Shown: positions 1 through 8,354, counted from the first letter of the stretch. The stretch: DNA of 64,000 bases from JACRGC01 sp041305345 (GCA_041305345.1 JBFYLP010000002.1:186001-250000), one strand, 5' to 3'. Numbers and translations: made by a program. Notes: generated from the letters alone by a model not told the origin.

Positions 1-2
1 TT

Positions 3-2369
3 GAGTTAATGGTGCTAAATGGCATCTCGTCTGCGGAGATGGTATTGCTGCAAAACCTGATGGTCCAGCTGCAGGATGACATACTGAATAAAAATCCCAC
101 AAATTTCTTTTTCTCGCCTTATTACCAGCAGATGCTTTATAGGCACGACATAGTCAAGACGTCATTCGACGCGCAGCTTGACAATCTGATCGACCCGGAT
201 TTCTCCAGGGAAAAAGCGCACGATTTCGTGAACCAGCAGAAATTGTCCGATAAGAAGATTCGGGAATTCGGGATGCAGGGGCATTATTTTGTTATCCCCG
301 GCGGCACGGTCAACAGAATAAGGATGGGCGGAATCCAACAAGACTATGATTACCTTTCAATGAAGCTGCAGGCGTACGGCGTTGGGGATATGACCACTAG
401 TGTTGGGTCGCTTACTGCAAACATCGGCTCGGTTTTTTTAATCCGGGCTAAAATGTTCAAGGCGGCGAAGATAACGGAAGGGGTGGGCTTCGCATTGGAT
501 GCGTCCGACGTAATTGCAACATTCCAGACGGCGAAGGCGGGAATGGAAGCGATGCTCTATTATTCGGAATCGGTACCGAGGGGATGGGCAAAGGACCTTG
601 CAGCCGTTAATTCGCAGTTGAACGAGTCAGTAAGGTTCCTGACAAATGAGGCGAAAATGCCAAGATACCTTCACAGGGATAATATTTACGTGGCGGAAAT
701 CGAATGGATCGACAAGGCTTGCGATTCCCAGGAGGAAGATATCTGCACATATAACGTGAATTCGTTTGGGAATTCTACGGAATATGCGGAAATCAGTTTC
801 AATGTTGAAAATTATGTTGAGGATGCGGATATAACCATCGTGCCCACAATCACCATAACGGATAACCCGGATGCGGATACCCTATTCATGCTCACTCCGC
901 AGCGGATGGTTCTGGCCCAGGGGCATGGCACAACAGTCGATTACGACCTTCCCCTAAGTTACCTCGGGGCGGGAAAGAAACAGTATTTGAGGCTCGATAT
1001 CTACTATGCCGGGCTGTACAACGACTATATCGACATGACTTTTATGGTGAGGGATCCTATGCTCGAGGATAGGGACTTCAAAGCGGGAAGGGCATCAAGC
1101 AAGGGTAGGCATTCCCTCGGTTTTAGTCTCGACGAGCATATGATGAATTACACCTATATTCACAATGTAACGAATGGCACGGCATCTACGGTAATAAGGA
1201 GCTATTCGGGAGCGTTTGGAATATCTGATCTCCATATTTACGACGAGGTTGGGAATCACGTGGGGTATGACTATGAAGCAGGCGGAGTAGTCTACGGAAT
1301 TCCTGCAAAATGGTCAAGGAGCCCGATATCCGAAACAATAGAAATACCCGAAACGGGGGGCAAGGGCTATACGATAATGGTCGAGCTGCGCGATTTCGTC
1401 CCGGGCTACGGGGTCAAACATACTTTGGAGATCGAGGATTTGGCGGGAGTGGAGGAAGCTAGCGTGCTCGTAATGTCAGGGAAAATAAGCAGGTTTGCGG
1501 CTGCGGGAGGCGAAATTGAGCTTAATGCGATGGCTTACGAGGCAACGGGCCTCAGGCCTGCAGAGGGAGTTAGTGCGACAATAAGCGACCTGAATGATAG
1601 CGAAGGCAACAGCCTTCAGCGGCTTTCACCGGACACCCATATATTCAGGCTTGGCGCAGGGGAACAATACCATTACGCCTTTATTTACAATATCAACGAT
1701 AGTACGGAATTGGGAACGTACATAGGCACGCTGAACACCACTTTTGGCAACAGTTCGTCAATACAGGAGGTTGAATTGCATATTGCCGGGATATGGGATG
1801 CGGACTTATCGATGCAAACGCCAAATCAGACCATTGGAATAAATGAAACCGCTACCCTAAGCATCCTGCTAGCTAATTCGGGGGGGCAACCTGTAAAAGG
1901 GGCGTTATTGAACGCGTTCACCAGCGATGAGGGGATTTTGAATATCGAACCGGGAATCCTAAAAACGGATGAATACGGAAGGTGCGAAGCGCAGATCACC
2001 GGGATCGCAGCTGGCAATGCGGTAATCAATTTAATGGATCTGGGGAACGCACATGACGAGTTGAACATCACAATCATCGAATCCTACGTCTGCGGAGATG
2101 CAAATGATGATGAAATCGTGAATATTCTGGATATCCTCTACTTAATTGATTATAAATTCAGGGGAGGGCCGGCGCCTATTCCGGTTCTTTCCGGCGATGT
2201 GAACCTCGACGGCCTTGTAAACGTGCTCGATATCATCTACCTGATTGATTTTAAATTCAAGAATGGGCCAGCACCCTGCAGTGCCTCCTCCAGCGGAGGT
2301 GAGATGCAGATGAGTTATGAGCAGGTGGTGGAAGAGCTAAATTCCGCTTATAAGCCACCAAACCGATAA
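3..2369 (+). CDS. Secreted dockerin-like protein, 5' end outside window
   Basis: The frame is open to the left edge, so the N-terminus and any signal peptide are missing; an ATG at 9 is only the first in-window methionine. The product is at least 786 aa. The middle (about residues 240-690) is rich in beta-type, Asn-rich sequence typical of surface proteins. The C-terminus (about 698-760) has two calcium-binding loops beginning GDANDDEIVNILDI and GDVNLDGLVNVLDI, each followed by an aromatic helix. This is the dockerin type I F-hand pattern, and dockerins normally bind cohesins. No cohesin was recognised in the window, so the domain may act as a calcium-stabilised tail instead. About 25 residues follow the second repeat. 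The dockerin-like repeats are clear; the rest is unrecognised. Confidence 0.8.
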   Translation, partial: ELMVLNGISSAEMVLLQNLMVQLQDDILNKNPTNFFFSPYYQQMLYRHDIVKTSFDAQLDNLIDPDFSREKAHDFVNQQKLSDKKIREFGMQGHYFVIPGGTVNRIRMGGIQQDYDYLSMKLQAYGVGDMTTSVGSLTANIGSVFLIRAKMFKAAKITEGVGFALDASDVIATFQTAKAGMEAMLYYSESVPRGWAKDLAAVNSQLNESVRFLTNEAKMPRYLHRDNIYVAEIEWIDKACDSQEEDICTYNVNSFGNSTEYAEISFNVENYVEDADITIVPTITITDNPDADTLFMLTPQRMVLAQGHGTTVDYDLPLSYLGAGKKQYLRLDIYYAGLYNDYIDMTFMVRDPMLEDRDFKAGRASSKGRHSLGFSLDEHMMNYTYIHNVTNGTASTVIRSYSGAFGISDLHIYDEVGNHVGYDYEAGGVVYGIPAKWSRSPISETIEIPETGGKGYTIMVELRDFVPGYGVKHTLEIEDLAGVEEASVLVMSGKISRFAAAGGEIELNAMAYEATGLRPAEGVSATISDLNDSEGNSLQRLSPDTHIFRLGAGEQYHYAFIYNINDSTELGTYIGTLNTTFGNSSSIQEVELHIAGIWDADLSMQTPNQTIGINETATLSILLANSGGQPVKGALLNAFTSDEGILNIEPGILKTDEYGRCEAQITGIAAGNAVINLMDLGNAHDELNITIIESYVCGDANDDEIVNILDILYLIDYKFRGGPAPIPVLSGDVNLDGLVNVLDIIYLIDFKFKNGPAPCSASSSGGEMQMSYEQVVEELNSAYKPPNR

Positions 2370-2375
2370 CCGCCT

Positions 2376-2418
2376 ATTTTCCCAAAGCGAGCGGGGCTGC
2401 AGCCGGATTTGGGAAAAT
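2376..2418. terminator. Inverted repeat after the dockerin-like gene
   Basis: An 11-bp perfect inverted repeat (ATTTTCCCAAA at 2376-2386, TTTGGGAAAAT at 2408-2418) encloses a GC-rich loop that contains the palindrome GGCTGCAGCC. It starts 7 nt after the stop codon. A second, weaker pair (CCGGATTTT at 2481-2489, AAAATCCGG at 2526-2534) lies between it and the next gene. A terminator or processing hairpin is likely but unproven. Confidence 0.45.
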
Positions 2419-2589
2419 CAAGCGCACACGCGGATTGACGGATAAGGCAAGCAAAACAAACCCAATAATAACCCCCTGTCCCGGATTTTTCTTGATCAAT
2501 TGAATTGTAGAAATTAAAAAACGGCAAAATCCGGAATTTGCAGATAAGAAAATTATTCTGGCGGATTGTGGGCGGTCGAAAAAAAACCG

Positions 2590-2607
2590 TTTTTAAGCTT
2601 TTATACC
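2590..2607 (+). promoter_or_regulatory. TATA-like promoter of the 2625 gene
   Basis: The stretch TTTTTAAGCTTTTATACC lies 18-35 nt upstream of the ATG at 2625, the distance expected for an archaeal TATA/BRE element driving a leaderless transcript. It supports 2625 rather than the in-frame TTG at 2538 as the true start. Confidence 0.5.
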
Positions 2608-2624
2608 TTATCCTTCCGATACGA

Positions 2625-4574
2625 ATGATATTGCTTGCATTGTTTATCCTCACATCAATTCTGGTGGGGTATGCCCTGACTGCTAAACTGCGGATTTTCG
2701 AGAGTGTCTTTGAAAGGTCTGCTGCTGCGGTGATAACAGGATTGTCCATATCGACACTTGTGTGCTTTGCAATCTCATTTGCGCTTAATTCGTTGTCCGA
2801 TTCCTCAATCCTTTTAACGATCATTGCGAACATTTCAGCCGTGATCGTCCTCGTTAGGTACTTTGAGGTCAGGCTGGATGAGCAGGTGCCTTTTCTTAGG
2901 GGAAAAATCGGCCTGCCGGAATATTCCGTTGCTGGAGTCTTCCTCCTACTCGCATATTTCAATTTCCTATCCCTCTATACGGATGGGAACGGCAACGTCT
3001 GGGGAATTTCAAATACCTGGGCGGATTATGCGTTCCACGCGGGGATCATAAATTCTTTCGCGCTAAGGGACAATTTCCCGCCCATCTACCCGAATCTCGA
3101 GGGCGCGCAGATGCGCTATCCTTTCATCGTGGACTTCCTTTCCGCAATATTCGTCAAGGGCGGTGTTTCGCTGATAAATTCGATGGTCATACCGAACCTG
3201 CTGCTGCTGTTCTGCCTGGTGGTGCTGGTGTTTGCGTTCCTGAAGAGGTTCACGAACTCAAGGGAACTTGCGGCGCTTGCGATGCTATTGTTTTTCCTCA
3301 ATGGGAATTTGGGGTTCGTGCAGTTCTTCAATGATTACGGATCCGCGCCGGACAAGGCGGCATTCCTTGCGAAGCTGCCAAAAGCGTATTCATACCTTTC
3401 GGCACCGGCGGATAACCTGCAATTCATGAATCTGTCCTACTCGATTTTCATACCCCAAAGGGCGGCACTTATGGGCTTCCCGGTGGTGATGCTGGTGCTC
3501 ATCTTGCTGCTAAGAATTCAAAGGAACGAGGCTTGGAGATGGGAGTACTTCCTTGCGGGGGTCCTTGCTGGATTGCTGCCGCTGATCCACGCAAGCTCTT
3601 TTGCAATTGCTGCAATTGCGTGCTGCTGGATTTTCCTCATCACGATCGTGAAGAAGCGAAGGATCGACAATAAGTGGCTGCTGTTCGCACTTCCATTCAT
3701 ACTGCTTGCAGTGCCCCAGCTTATTTTCATAAACGAACAGGGGAGGACGCCGGATTTCCTTGGTTTGCAGGTCGGATGGATGAGCAAAGCGGGTGATTAC
3801 GGGGATTTCATTCGGTTCTGGATCAACAATGTAGGGGTGATCCTGATTCTGGGGATGCTGGGCCTTGTGCTCCTAAGGCGGGAGCAAATCGCTTTCATGC
3901 TCCCGTTCCTAGCGCTCTTTGCTGCAGCCAACCTTATCAGGTTCCAGCCGTGGGAATGGGACAACATGAAGGTGTTCCTTTATTGGTTCCTCTTCAATTG
4001 CATTGCTGCGGCGTATTTCGTGAAGGCGATTTATGAGGGCGCAAGCGCATTTCCCAATGAGAGCAAATACCAAAGCCAGTATGGAAGGAATGCGTCTAGA
4101 TTTTTCGGAGCCGCAGTGGTTTTCCTCGTATTATTTTTCTGCACATTTTCGGGCCTGCTTACGTTTGCCTATTGGAACACGAGCGGCGCGATGCTCTGGA
4201 GCGTGGAGGACCAGAAGGTGGCAAAATTCATTTCGGAAAATACCATGAAGGATGCGGTTTTCCTGACTGCCGGGAAGCACAACCACATCGCATACACCCT
4301 CGCAGGAAGGCAGATACTAGCGGGATACGATGGCCACCTATGGTCGCACGGTTTGGACTATTCGGAGCAGGCAAGCGATGCTAGGCAAATCTATGCTACG
4401 GCTGATTCGAACCTCATTGAAAAATGGGGCATTGATTACGTCTATATTGGGCCGCAGGAAGTGAACGAGGAATGGCACGCGAATGTGAATGCATTTGCGA
4501 ACAGCGCAAATTTCGAAGGGATTTATGAGAACAGGGTCAATTCGGTTGCGATTTTCAAATACGTCGGGAAATAG
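2625..4574 (+). CDS. Polytopic membrane protein, GT-C-like
   Basis: The product is about 649 aa from ATG 2625; the frame is open back to a TTG at 2538 that lies before the promoter-like element. About 11-13 hydrophobic helices fill the first 510 residues. A loop around residues 145-180 carries acidic and aromatic residues (WADYAFHAG, MRYPFIVDFL), as seen in GT-C glycosyltransferases and related archaeal membrane proteins. The last 130 residues form a soluble domain beginning VAKFISENT. That domain resembles the short protein at 6010-6540, so this gene and the convergent pair at 4616-6540 look like relatives with different domain arrangements. Transfer of lipid-linked sugars in the envelope is a reasonable guess. 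Family membership is not certain because no catalytic motif was identified firmly. Confidence 0.75.
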   Translation: MILLALFILTSILVGYALTAKLRIFESVFERSAAAVITGLSISTLVCFAISFALNSLSDSSILLTIIANISAVIVLVRYFEVRLDEQVPFLRGKIGLPEYSVAGVFLLLAYFNFLSLYTDGNGNVWGISNTWADYAFHAGIINSFALRDNFPPIYPNLEGAQMRYPFIVDFLSAIFVKGGVSLINSMVIPNLLLLFCLVVLVFAFLKRFTNSRELAALAMLLFFLNGNLGFVQFFNDYGSAPDKAAFLAKLPKAYSYLSAPADNLQFMNLSYSIFIPQRAALMGFPVVMLVLILLLRIQRNEAWRWEYFLAGVLAGLLPLIHASSFAIAAIACCWIFLITIVKKRRIDNKWLLFALPFILLAVPQLIFINEQGRTPDFLGLQVGWMSKAGDYGDFIRFWINNVGVILILGMLGLVLLRREQIAFMLPFLALFAAANLIRFQPWEWDNMKVFLYWFLFNCIAAAYFVKAIYEGASAFPNESKYQSQYGRNASRFFGAAVVFLVLFFCTFSGLLTFAYWNTSGAMLWSVEDQKVAKFISENTMKDAVFLTAGKHNHIAYTLAGRQILAGYDGHLWSHGLDYSEQASDARQIYATADSNLIEKWGIDYVYIGPQEVNEEWHANVNAFANSANFEGIYENRVNSVAIFKYVGK

Positions 4575-4615
4575 GAAGAGAGGATGTGTTTGGCAATTTG
4601 CTAATTCGGCCCGTT

Positions 4616-6013
4616 CTACTCTTCCCTCTGCTTGTCGTGGAGATGCCTTAGGAATTCGTAGAGTGAAGTGGTGCCAAGCGCTGCAAGGAGTATTAAGGGC
4701 TGCTGGAGATAGACGAGGAAGCGGTCCATGAATACGCGTGGGCCCGGAATGGGGCCAAATGCGTCGTTTTTTACTGCAAGGAACCCTGCTGCAAACAGCG
4801 CGAATAGGAACAGGAAAGCGGTCTTCTCCGATTGCGTAAAGATCCTAGGGCCGTCAAAGAGCACCCGGGAAATTACTACTCCTGCGAAGCCTGCAATTAT
4901 GGAAATTACCATTATTTCTGACCCGGCGAACATTGGCATTGGGATCGATATCAGCGGCTGCGAACCATGGAAGGAAAAGTTATTGAGCACGAGGTAGGTG
5001 AGGAACGCCCCGGCGAGGAATGTAAGGAAGGTGCGTAGGCCCATCGCGTAAGTTTCGCTGATTCGGGGCAGATCCTCGACCATCCGCTTGAAGAAATATG
5101 AAAAAACAACAAGGAGGCCGGCAAGGGAGAAGGCAACGACGAGTAGACCCGTCTTTAGGATGTAGGAATCCATGCTGACGACGTTTCCCTCGTGGTTCTT
5201 GAACTGCGCAAGCTCGAATACGTTGAAATGGCCTATCATCACGAACTGCCAAACCAGATATGCAATTACAGCAAGGAAGGAGGATGCAACAGCTAGCTGG
5301 AGCACATCTGAATGGGCCTTTATGTCAAAGGATTTGCCAACCCAAACCCTCCAAACCATATGCAGGATGATGAACATTGCGTATGCGCCAAAACCTGCAA
5401 CCAGGAACGCTGCGGCCTCCTGATGCGTCATCGTAACGATGAAGGATAGGAGAAGCGCGAGATCCCAGCGCTTGATGAAGAATGCGTGGAATGCAACTGG
5501 AAGCAGGATGAGGCCCATTGCCTGCGGGAGCGGCCTTACCGTATAAATGAGCAGTTCTCCTGGGAGCACTGAGAGGAAAGCGGCAAACACTCCGACGGAT
5601 CCGTTGAAAAGCCTTTTCCCCAGGACGTAAAAACCAAGGGGCACCATCACCGAAAATAAAAGCACAAGGAACCGGCTCGCAAGGTCAAGCGACATTCCCG
5701 TAAGAAGGACAACGACGGCGAGAAGGATGCGGTAGGCGGGGATGTACAGGTTGGGCACACCTCCTCCATAGGAATAGTCTATTAGCGGGTAAGTTTCATG
5801 CTCGACAACGTGCCTTGCGCTTGCAACGTGGATCATCGTGTTGCCGTAGGTTGGCATATGCCATTCACGGAGCACCATCCAGTGGGTGTGGAGGGAGAGG
5901 ATGATTGCAAATAAAAGCAGGAATGCTCCCTTGTGCGCAATTATGTATTTGAGCCCCGTTTTTGCATAATCAATGGGCTGCTTTTTTTGCGTCTCTCCTA
6001 GCATAAGAATCAC
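4616..6013 (-). CDS. Polytopic membrane protein, split GT-C-like partner
   Basis: The product is 465 aa with about 11 transmembrane helices and no large soluble C-terminal domain. It begins with GTG at 6013, overlapping the stop of the upstream gene as GTGA; an ATG at 6004 is the alternative. The N-terminal loop after helix 1 (around HWMVLREWHMPTYGNTMI) followed by VASARHVVEHETYPLIDY resembles the first external loop of GT-C-type enzymes. Overlap with the 6010-6540 gene implies translational coupling, and the two together contain the membrane and soluble halves found fused in the 2625-4574 protein. The specific substrate is unknown. Confidence 0.72.
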   Translation of the reverse strand: MILMLGETQKKQPIDYAKTGLKYIIAHKGAFLLLFAIILSLHTHWMVLREWHMPTYGNTMIHVASARHVVEHETYPLIDYSYGGGVPNLYIPAYRILLAVVVLLTGMSLDLASRFLVLLFSVMVPLGFYVLGKRLFNGSVGVFAAFLSVLPGELLIYTVRPLPQAMGLILLPVAFHAFFIKRWDLALLLSFIVTMTHQEAAAFLVAGFGAYAMFIILHMVWRVWVGKSFDIKAHSDVLQLAVASSFLAVIAYLVWQFVMIGHFNVFELAQFKNHEGNVVSMDSYILKTGLLVVAFSLAGLLVVFSYFFKRMVEDLPRISETYAMGLRTFLTFLAGAFLTYLVLNNFSFHGSQPLISIPMPMFAGSEIMVISIIAGFAGVVISRVLFDGPRIFTQSEKTAFLFLFALFAAGFLAVKNDAFGPIPGPRVFMDRFLVYLQQPLILLAALGTTSLYEFLRHLHDKQREE

Positions 6014-6540
6014 TTGACCCGATAAATCTCCATATCCCCTTCATCATACACCAGTTCAAAATATTGCGCGTTCCTAAGGGTGCTCCTCTCGACGGGCATC
6101 CATTCGAAGCCGGCGAACACTTGCCGGTTGGGTGCGAGCACGTACGCTGCGGAATACTTTTTTGCTATTTCGTATGCGCGCTTCGCATCCGTGGTTTTAT
6201 AGAATTCGTTTATTTCGCCCATCCGCTCAACCACGTTGGGCACGATCGCCCAATCGCCGCCCTCGGTGCCCTCGCGCAGGGTTTCGCCCATCATATGCTC
6301 GCCTCCGAAGATGTCCGTAACGAATACTTCCCTTTCGGGCGTATTTTCCCTGATCCATTCCATCGTTCGCTCCTCCTCCTGCGTAATTACCGGCGACATC
6401 CACGCATCCGCCTGCCCTTTCGCCTTGTTCATGTCCTCGTTGTAATAAAATGCAATGCCCCCCGCTACTGCGAGGGAAATGAGGTAGAATAGGAGAAGGA
6501 TGCCGGTCCTTATGGGCGCACTAAGCAACAAATTGGCCAT
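6010..6540 (-). CDS. Single-TM protein with GT-C-type soluble domain
   Basis: The product is about 177 aa. One transmembrane segment near residues 10-30 is followed by a soluble domain with EERTMEWIRENTPEREVFVT and a later AAYVLAPNRQVFAGFEW segment. These match in order and character the C-terminal domain of the 2625-4574 protein (VAKFISENT, then GIDYVYIGPQEV). ATG 6540 is preferred over GTG 6546 because of the upstream G-run. It is the first gene of a two-gene operon whose second cistron overlaps it by 4 nt. The domain order is therefore soluble then membrane, the reverse of the fused relative. The function is probably accessory to the 465-aa partner. Confidence 0.7.
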   Translation of the reverse strand: MANLLLSAPIRTGILLLFYLISLAVAGGIAFYYNEDMNKAKGQADAWMSPVITQEEERTMEWIRENTPEREVFVTDIFGGEHMMGETLREGTEGGDWAIVPNVVERMGEINEFYKTTDAKRAYEIAKKYSAAYVLAPNRQVFAGFEWMPVERSTLRNAQYFELVYDEGDMEIYRVK

Positions 6541-6618
6541 ATCCACAAACCCCCTTTCGCAATACTACCCCGCCAACCATTAAAAAGCTTATTTTGGTGT
6601 TAGTTGGGGTGGATCCAA

Positions 6619-7158
6619 ATGCGGCTTTTCCTCGCAATTGAGCTTCCGGAAGGGATTAGGGCGTGTCTGGGGAAGGTTCTAAAGGATCTGCGGAAGATGG
6701 GGCTGGAGGCATCCACCACGAAGGAAGAACAGCTGCACGTCACCTTGCTTTTTCTTGGCGATGTTGGTTATGAGGAGAAAAAAGGCATATTAGAAAATTG
6801 CCGTAGGATCGAATTCCCAAAGTTCGAAATTGCCATCCGCTCCCTTGGTTTCTTCCCTGATGAAAGAAGGATGCGGGTATTATGGGCGGGCGCAAAAACC
6901 GCGAAAGGCGAATTGGAGGCGCTGCATTTTGAGGTGTGCAGGGCCCTTGGCAGGAAACCCGAGCAGGATTTCACGGGCCACGTCACGCTGGCAAGAATAA
7001 AGGGGAAAAGGAATATTGGAGAATTAGTGAAAATGAAGGCGGGAAGACAAAATGAGGCTTTTGGGCAATTTATGCCGCAGCATTTCGTGCTGATGGAAAG
7101 CATCCTTACCCCCCACGGAGCGGAATATTCGGTTGTGGAAAGGTTTGGATTGAAATAG
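6619..7158 (+). CDS. thpR: RNA 2',3'-cyclic phosphodiesterase (2'-5' RNA ligase family)
   Basis: The product is about 179 aa, the usual length for this family. It has the two signature H-x-T motifs: HVTLLFLG at about residues 40-47 and GHVTLARI at about 119-126. It opens with the typical MRLFLAIELP strand. ATG 6619 is chosen over the TTG at 6604 because a GGGGTGG ribosome-binding sequence lies just before it and homologues start at this point. Family members hydrolyse 2',3'-cyclic phosphate RNA ends and can ligate tRNA halves through 2'-5' bonds in vitro. This is of interest given the intron-containing tRNAs in this window, but no direct link is shown. A TATA-like ATTAAAAAGCTTA lies near 6580, and the upstream gene is divergent. 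Confidence 0.93.
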   Translation: MRLFLAIELPEGIRACLGKVLKDLRKMGLEASTTKEEQLHVTLLFLGDVGYEEKKGILENCRRIEFPKFEIAIRSLGFFPDERRMRVLWAGAKTAKGELEALHFEVCRALGRKPEQDFTGHVTLARIKGKRNIGELVKMKAGRQNEAFGQFMPQHFVLMESILTPHGAEYSVVERFGLK

Positions 7159-7220
7159 GGTAAATGCGGGAATTTGGCGCAGGATGTGAAAGAAAATTGT
7201 GTGCATAAGTTGGGGATAAA

Positions 7221-7907
7221 ATGAATATAGCGATGCGGCTTTTCCGGCAGCTCTATTCCAAATTCGGCCCCCAGGGCTGGTGGCCAATTTATGATGGAAG
7301 GAGCAGAAGGATCGAATACCACAGGGGTAAAATGGCCCAATTGAATGAGGCCCAAATGCTTGAGATCGCAATCGGCGCCATCCTTGCGCAGAACACGAAT
7401 TGGGGGAATGCGGAAAATGCCGTTTTGGAACTGATAAAAAGGAAAAAAATGGATGTTGGGAAAATTTCAGGTATGAGTGAATCGGATTTGGGAAGAATCA
7501 TCAAGTCAAGCGGGTATTTCAGGCAGAAGGCTTACAGGCTGAAAATGTTCTGTAAATATATTGTGGGGAAATATGGCGGCATTATTGGTAAAATGTATGA
7601 CAACAAGGGAACTAGCGAATTGAGGTCCGAACTGCTCTTACTGCACGGCATCGGGCCGGAAACTGCCGACTCGATAATTCTGTATTCGGCGCAGAAACCC
7701 TCATTTGTGGTGGATGCGTACACTTTCAGGTTGAATGATAAGCTAAGGTTGGTGAAGCTGAAAGAGAAAAATCACCACAAGCGGTATGACGAGCTGAAAA
7801 AGTTTTTCGAGGACAGCCTGCCTCCCGATGTGCTTCTTTTTCAGGAATATCACGCGCTGATTGTGGAATGGGGAAAGCGGCGGCAGAAAGCAAGGGTTAA
7901 AAATTAG
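7221..7907 (+). CDS. HhH-GPD DNA glycosylase, MagIII-like
   Basis: The product is 228 aa. GAILAQNTNWGNAENAV near residue 50 matches the helix that begins HhH-GPD glycosylases. LLHGIGPETADSIILYS (about 140-157) is the helix-hairpin-helix, and the Asp of FVVDAYTFRL (about 160-169) is the conserved catalytic residue. The endonuclease III lysine that sits in the hairpin (GxGRKTA) is replaced by Glu (GPETA), and no C-terminal four-cysteine iron-sulfur loop is present. That combination points to a monofunctional base glycosylase like Helicobacter MagIII rather than a bifunctional Nth lyase. The role is likely excision of alkylated or otherwise damaged bases. It lies 63 nt downstream of thpR, possibly in the same transcript. 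Confidence 0.85.
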   Translation: MNIAMRLFRQLYSKFGPQGWWPIYDGRSRRIEYHRGKMAQLNEAQMLEIAIGAILAQNTNWGNAENAVLELIKRKKMDVGKISGMSESDLGRIIKSSGYFRQKAYRLKMFCKYIVGKYGGIIGKMYDNKGTSELRSELLLLHGIGPETADSIILYSAQKPSFVVDAYTFRLNDKLRLVKLKEKNHHKRYDELKKFFEDSLPPDVLLFQEYHALIVEWGKRRQKARVKN

Positions 7908-7982
7908 GGGAAATAAAAGGGATAAGCCGGTTTTTCCCTAATTTCCCAATGGCCTTTCTTTTTTTAGGGGGCTTTTTTCATT

Positions 7983-8039
7983 GGGGGAACCGGAAGGAGC
8001 ATTGCTCTTTACGGCCGTGAAGAACTGCCGGTTCTTCCC
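7983..8039 (+). other. Possible hairpin RNA upstream of tRNA-Ser
   Basis: GAACCGG (7987-7993) can pair with CCGGTTC (8028-8034), extended by GGG/CCC, and encloses a smaller GAGCA-T-TGCTC hairpin. It lies 16 nt before the tRNA 5' end. It may be the terminator of the glycosylase gene, a processed leader or a small RNA. The sequence shows only the pairing. Confidence 0.3.
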
Positions 8040-8054
8040 GGATATAAAAGGTTT

Positions 8055-8273
8055 GCAGGGGTGGCGGAATCCGGTAACGCGCTAGACTCGAGATCTAGTT
8101 GGCCGCAAGGTCAGTATGGGTTCAAACCGCCTTGCTTTCTTTTAGAAAAAGAAAGCGATGGCGCCGCAAAGAAAACTAGGTTTGATTCGCGAATCAAAAT
8201 GGTTCTTTGGCGCGGAGCCAACGCACCTTTCTTCTGAAGAAAGGGGCAAGGCGTGAAAATCCCATCCCCTGCG
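8055..8273 (+). tRNA. tRNA-Ser(CGA) with a 133-nt intron in the T-loop
   Basis: Exon 1 is 8055-8126 and exon 2 is 8260-8273. The acceptor is GCAGGGG (8055-8061) paired with CCCCTGC (8266-8272), with discriminator G73. The D stem is GCG/CGC. The anticodon stem is CTAGA/TCTAG with loop CTCGAGA, anticodon CGA at 8089-8091. A long variable arm (TGGCC-GCAA-GGTCA, 8100-8113) is as expected for serine tRNA. The T stem ATGGG (8116-8120) pairs with CCCAT (8261-8265), and removing the intron restores a standard T-loop TTCAAAT. Without removal the 3' half cannot pair, because the sequence directly after the T-loop (CCGCCTTGC) only mimics an acceptor strand. The intron is at position 59/60. A T-run follows exon 2. 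Confidence 0.9.
8127..8259 (+). other. T-loop tRNA intron with BHB splice motif
   Basis: The splice junction forms a strict BHB. The outer helix is the T stem. The central 4-bp helix is TTCA (8121-8124) with TGAA (8254-8257). The 3-nt bulges are AAC (8125-8127) and AAT (8258-8260). The inner helix is CGCCTTGC with GCAAGGCG. Cutting after the second base of each bulge gives exactly this interval. The intron interior folds into more hairpins: GCTTTCTTTT/AAAAGAAAGC, the 18-nt palindrome TTTGATTCGCGAATCAAA (8181-8198) and CCTTTCTTC/GAAGAAAGG. No credible ORF lies inside it. Confidence 0.88.
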
Positions 8274-8290
8274 TTTTTTTATTTTGTTTT

Positions 8291-8354
8291 TTTGGCGGCG
8301 GAGCCTACGCCACCTTTTTGTTAAAAAGGGGGCAAGGCAAGACCATCCCCTGCG
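8291..8354 (+). repeat. Decayed copy of the tRNA-Ser intron 3' part and exon 2
   Basis: This segment aligns with 8207-8273. It shares GGCGGAGCC-ACG, CACCTTT, GGGGCAAGGC and the exon-like CATCCCCTGCG. The BHB strand TGAA is lost, and the T-stem copy has lost two bases. It looks like a partial tandem duplication of intron end plus exon 2 that has since diverged. Confidence 0.6.

Noticed and set aside
8127..8140. Direct tRNA-Ser 3' end at CCGCCTTGC
   Set aside because: The T stem would have only two or three pairs and the acceptor one wobble and one mismatch. The spliced form pairs perfectly.
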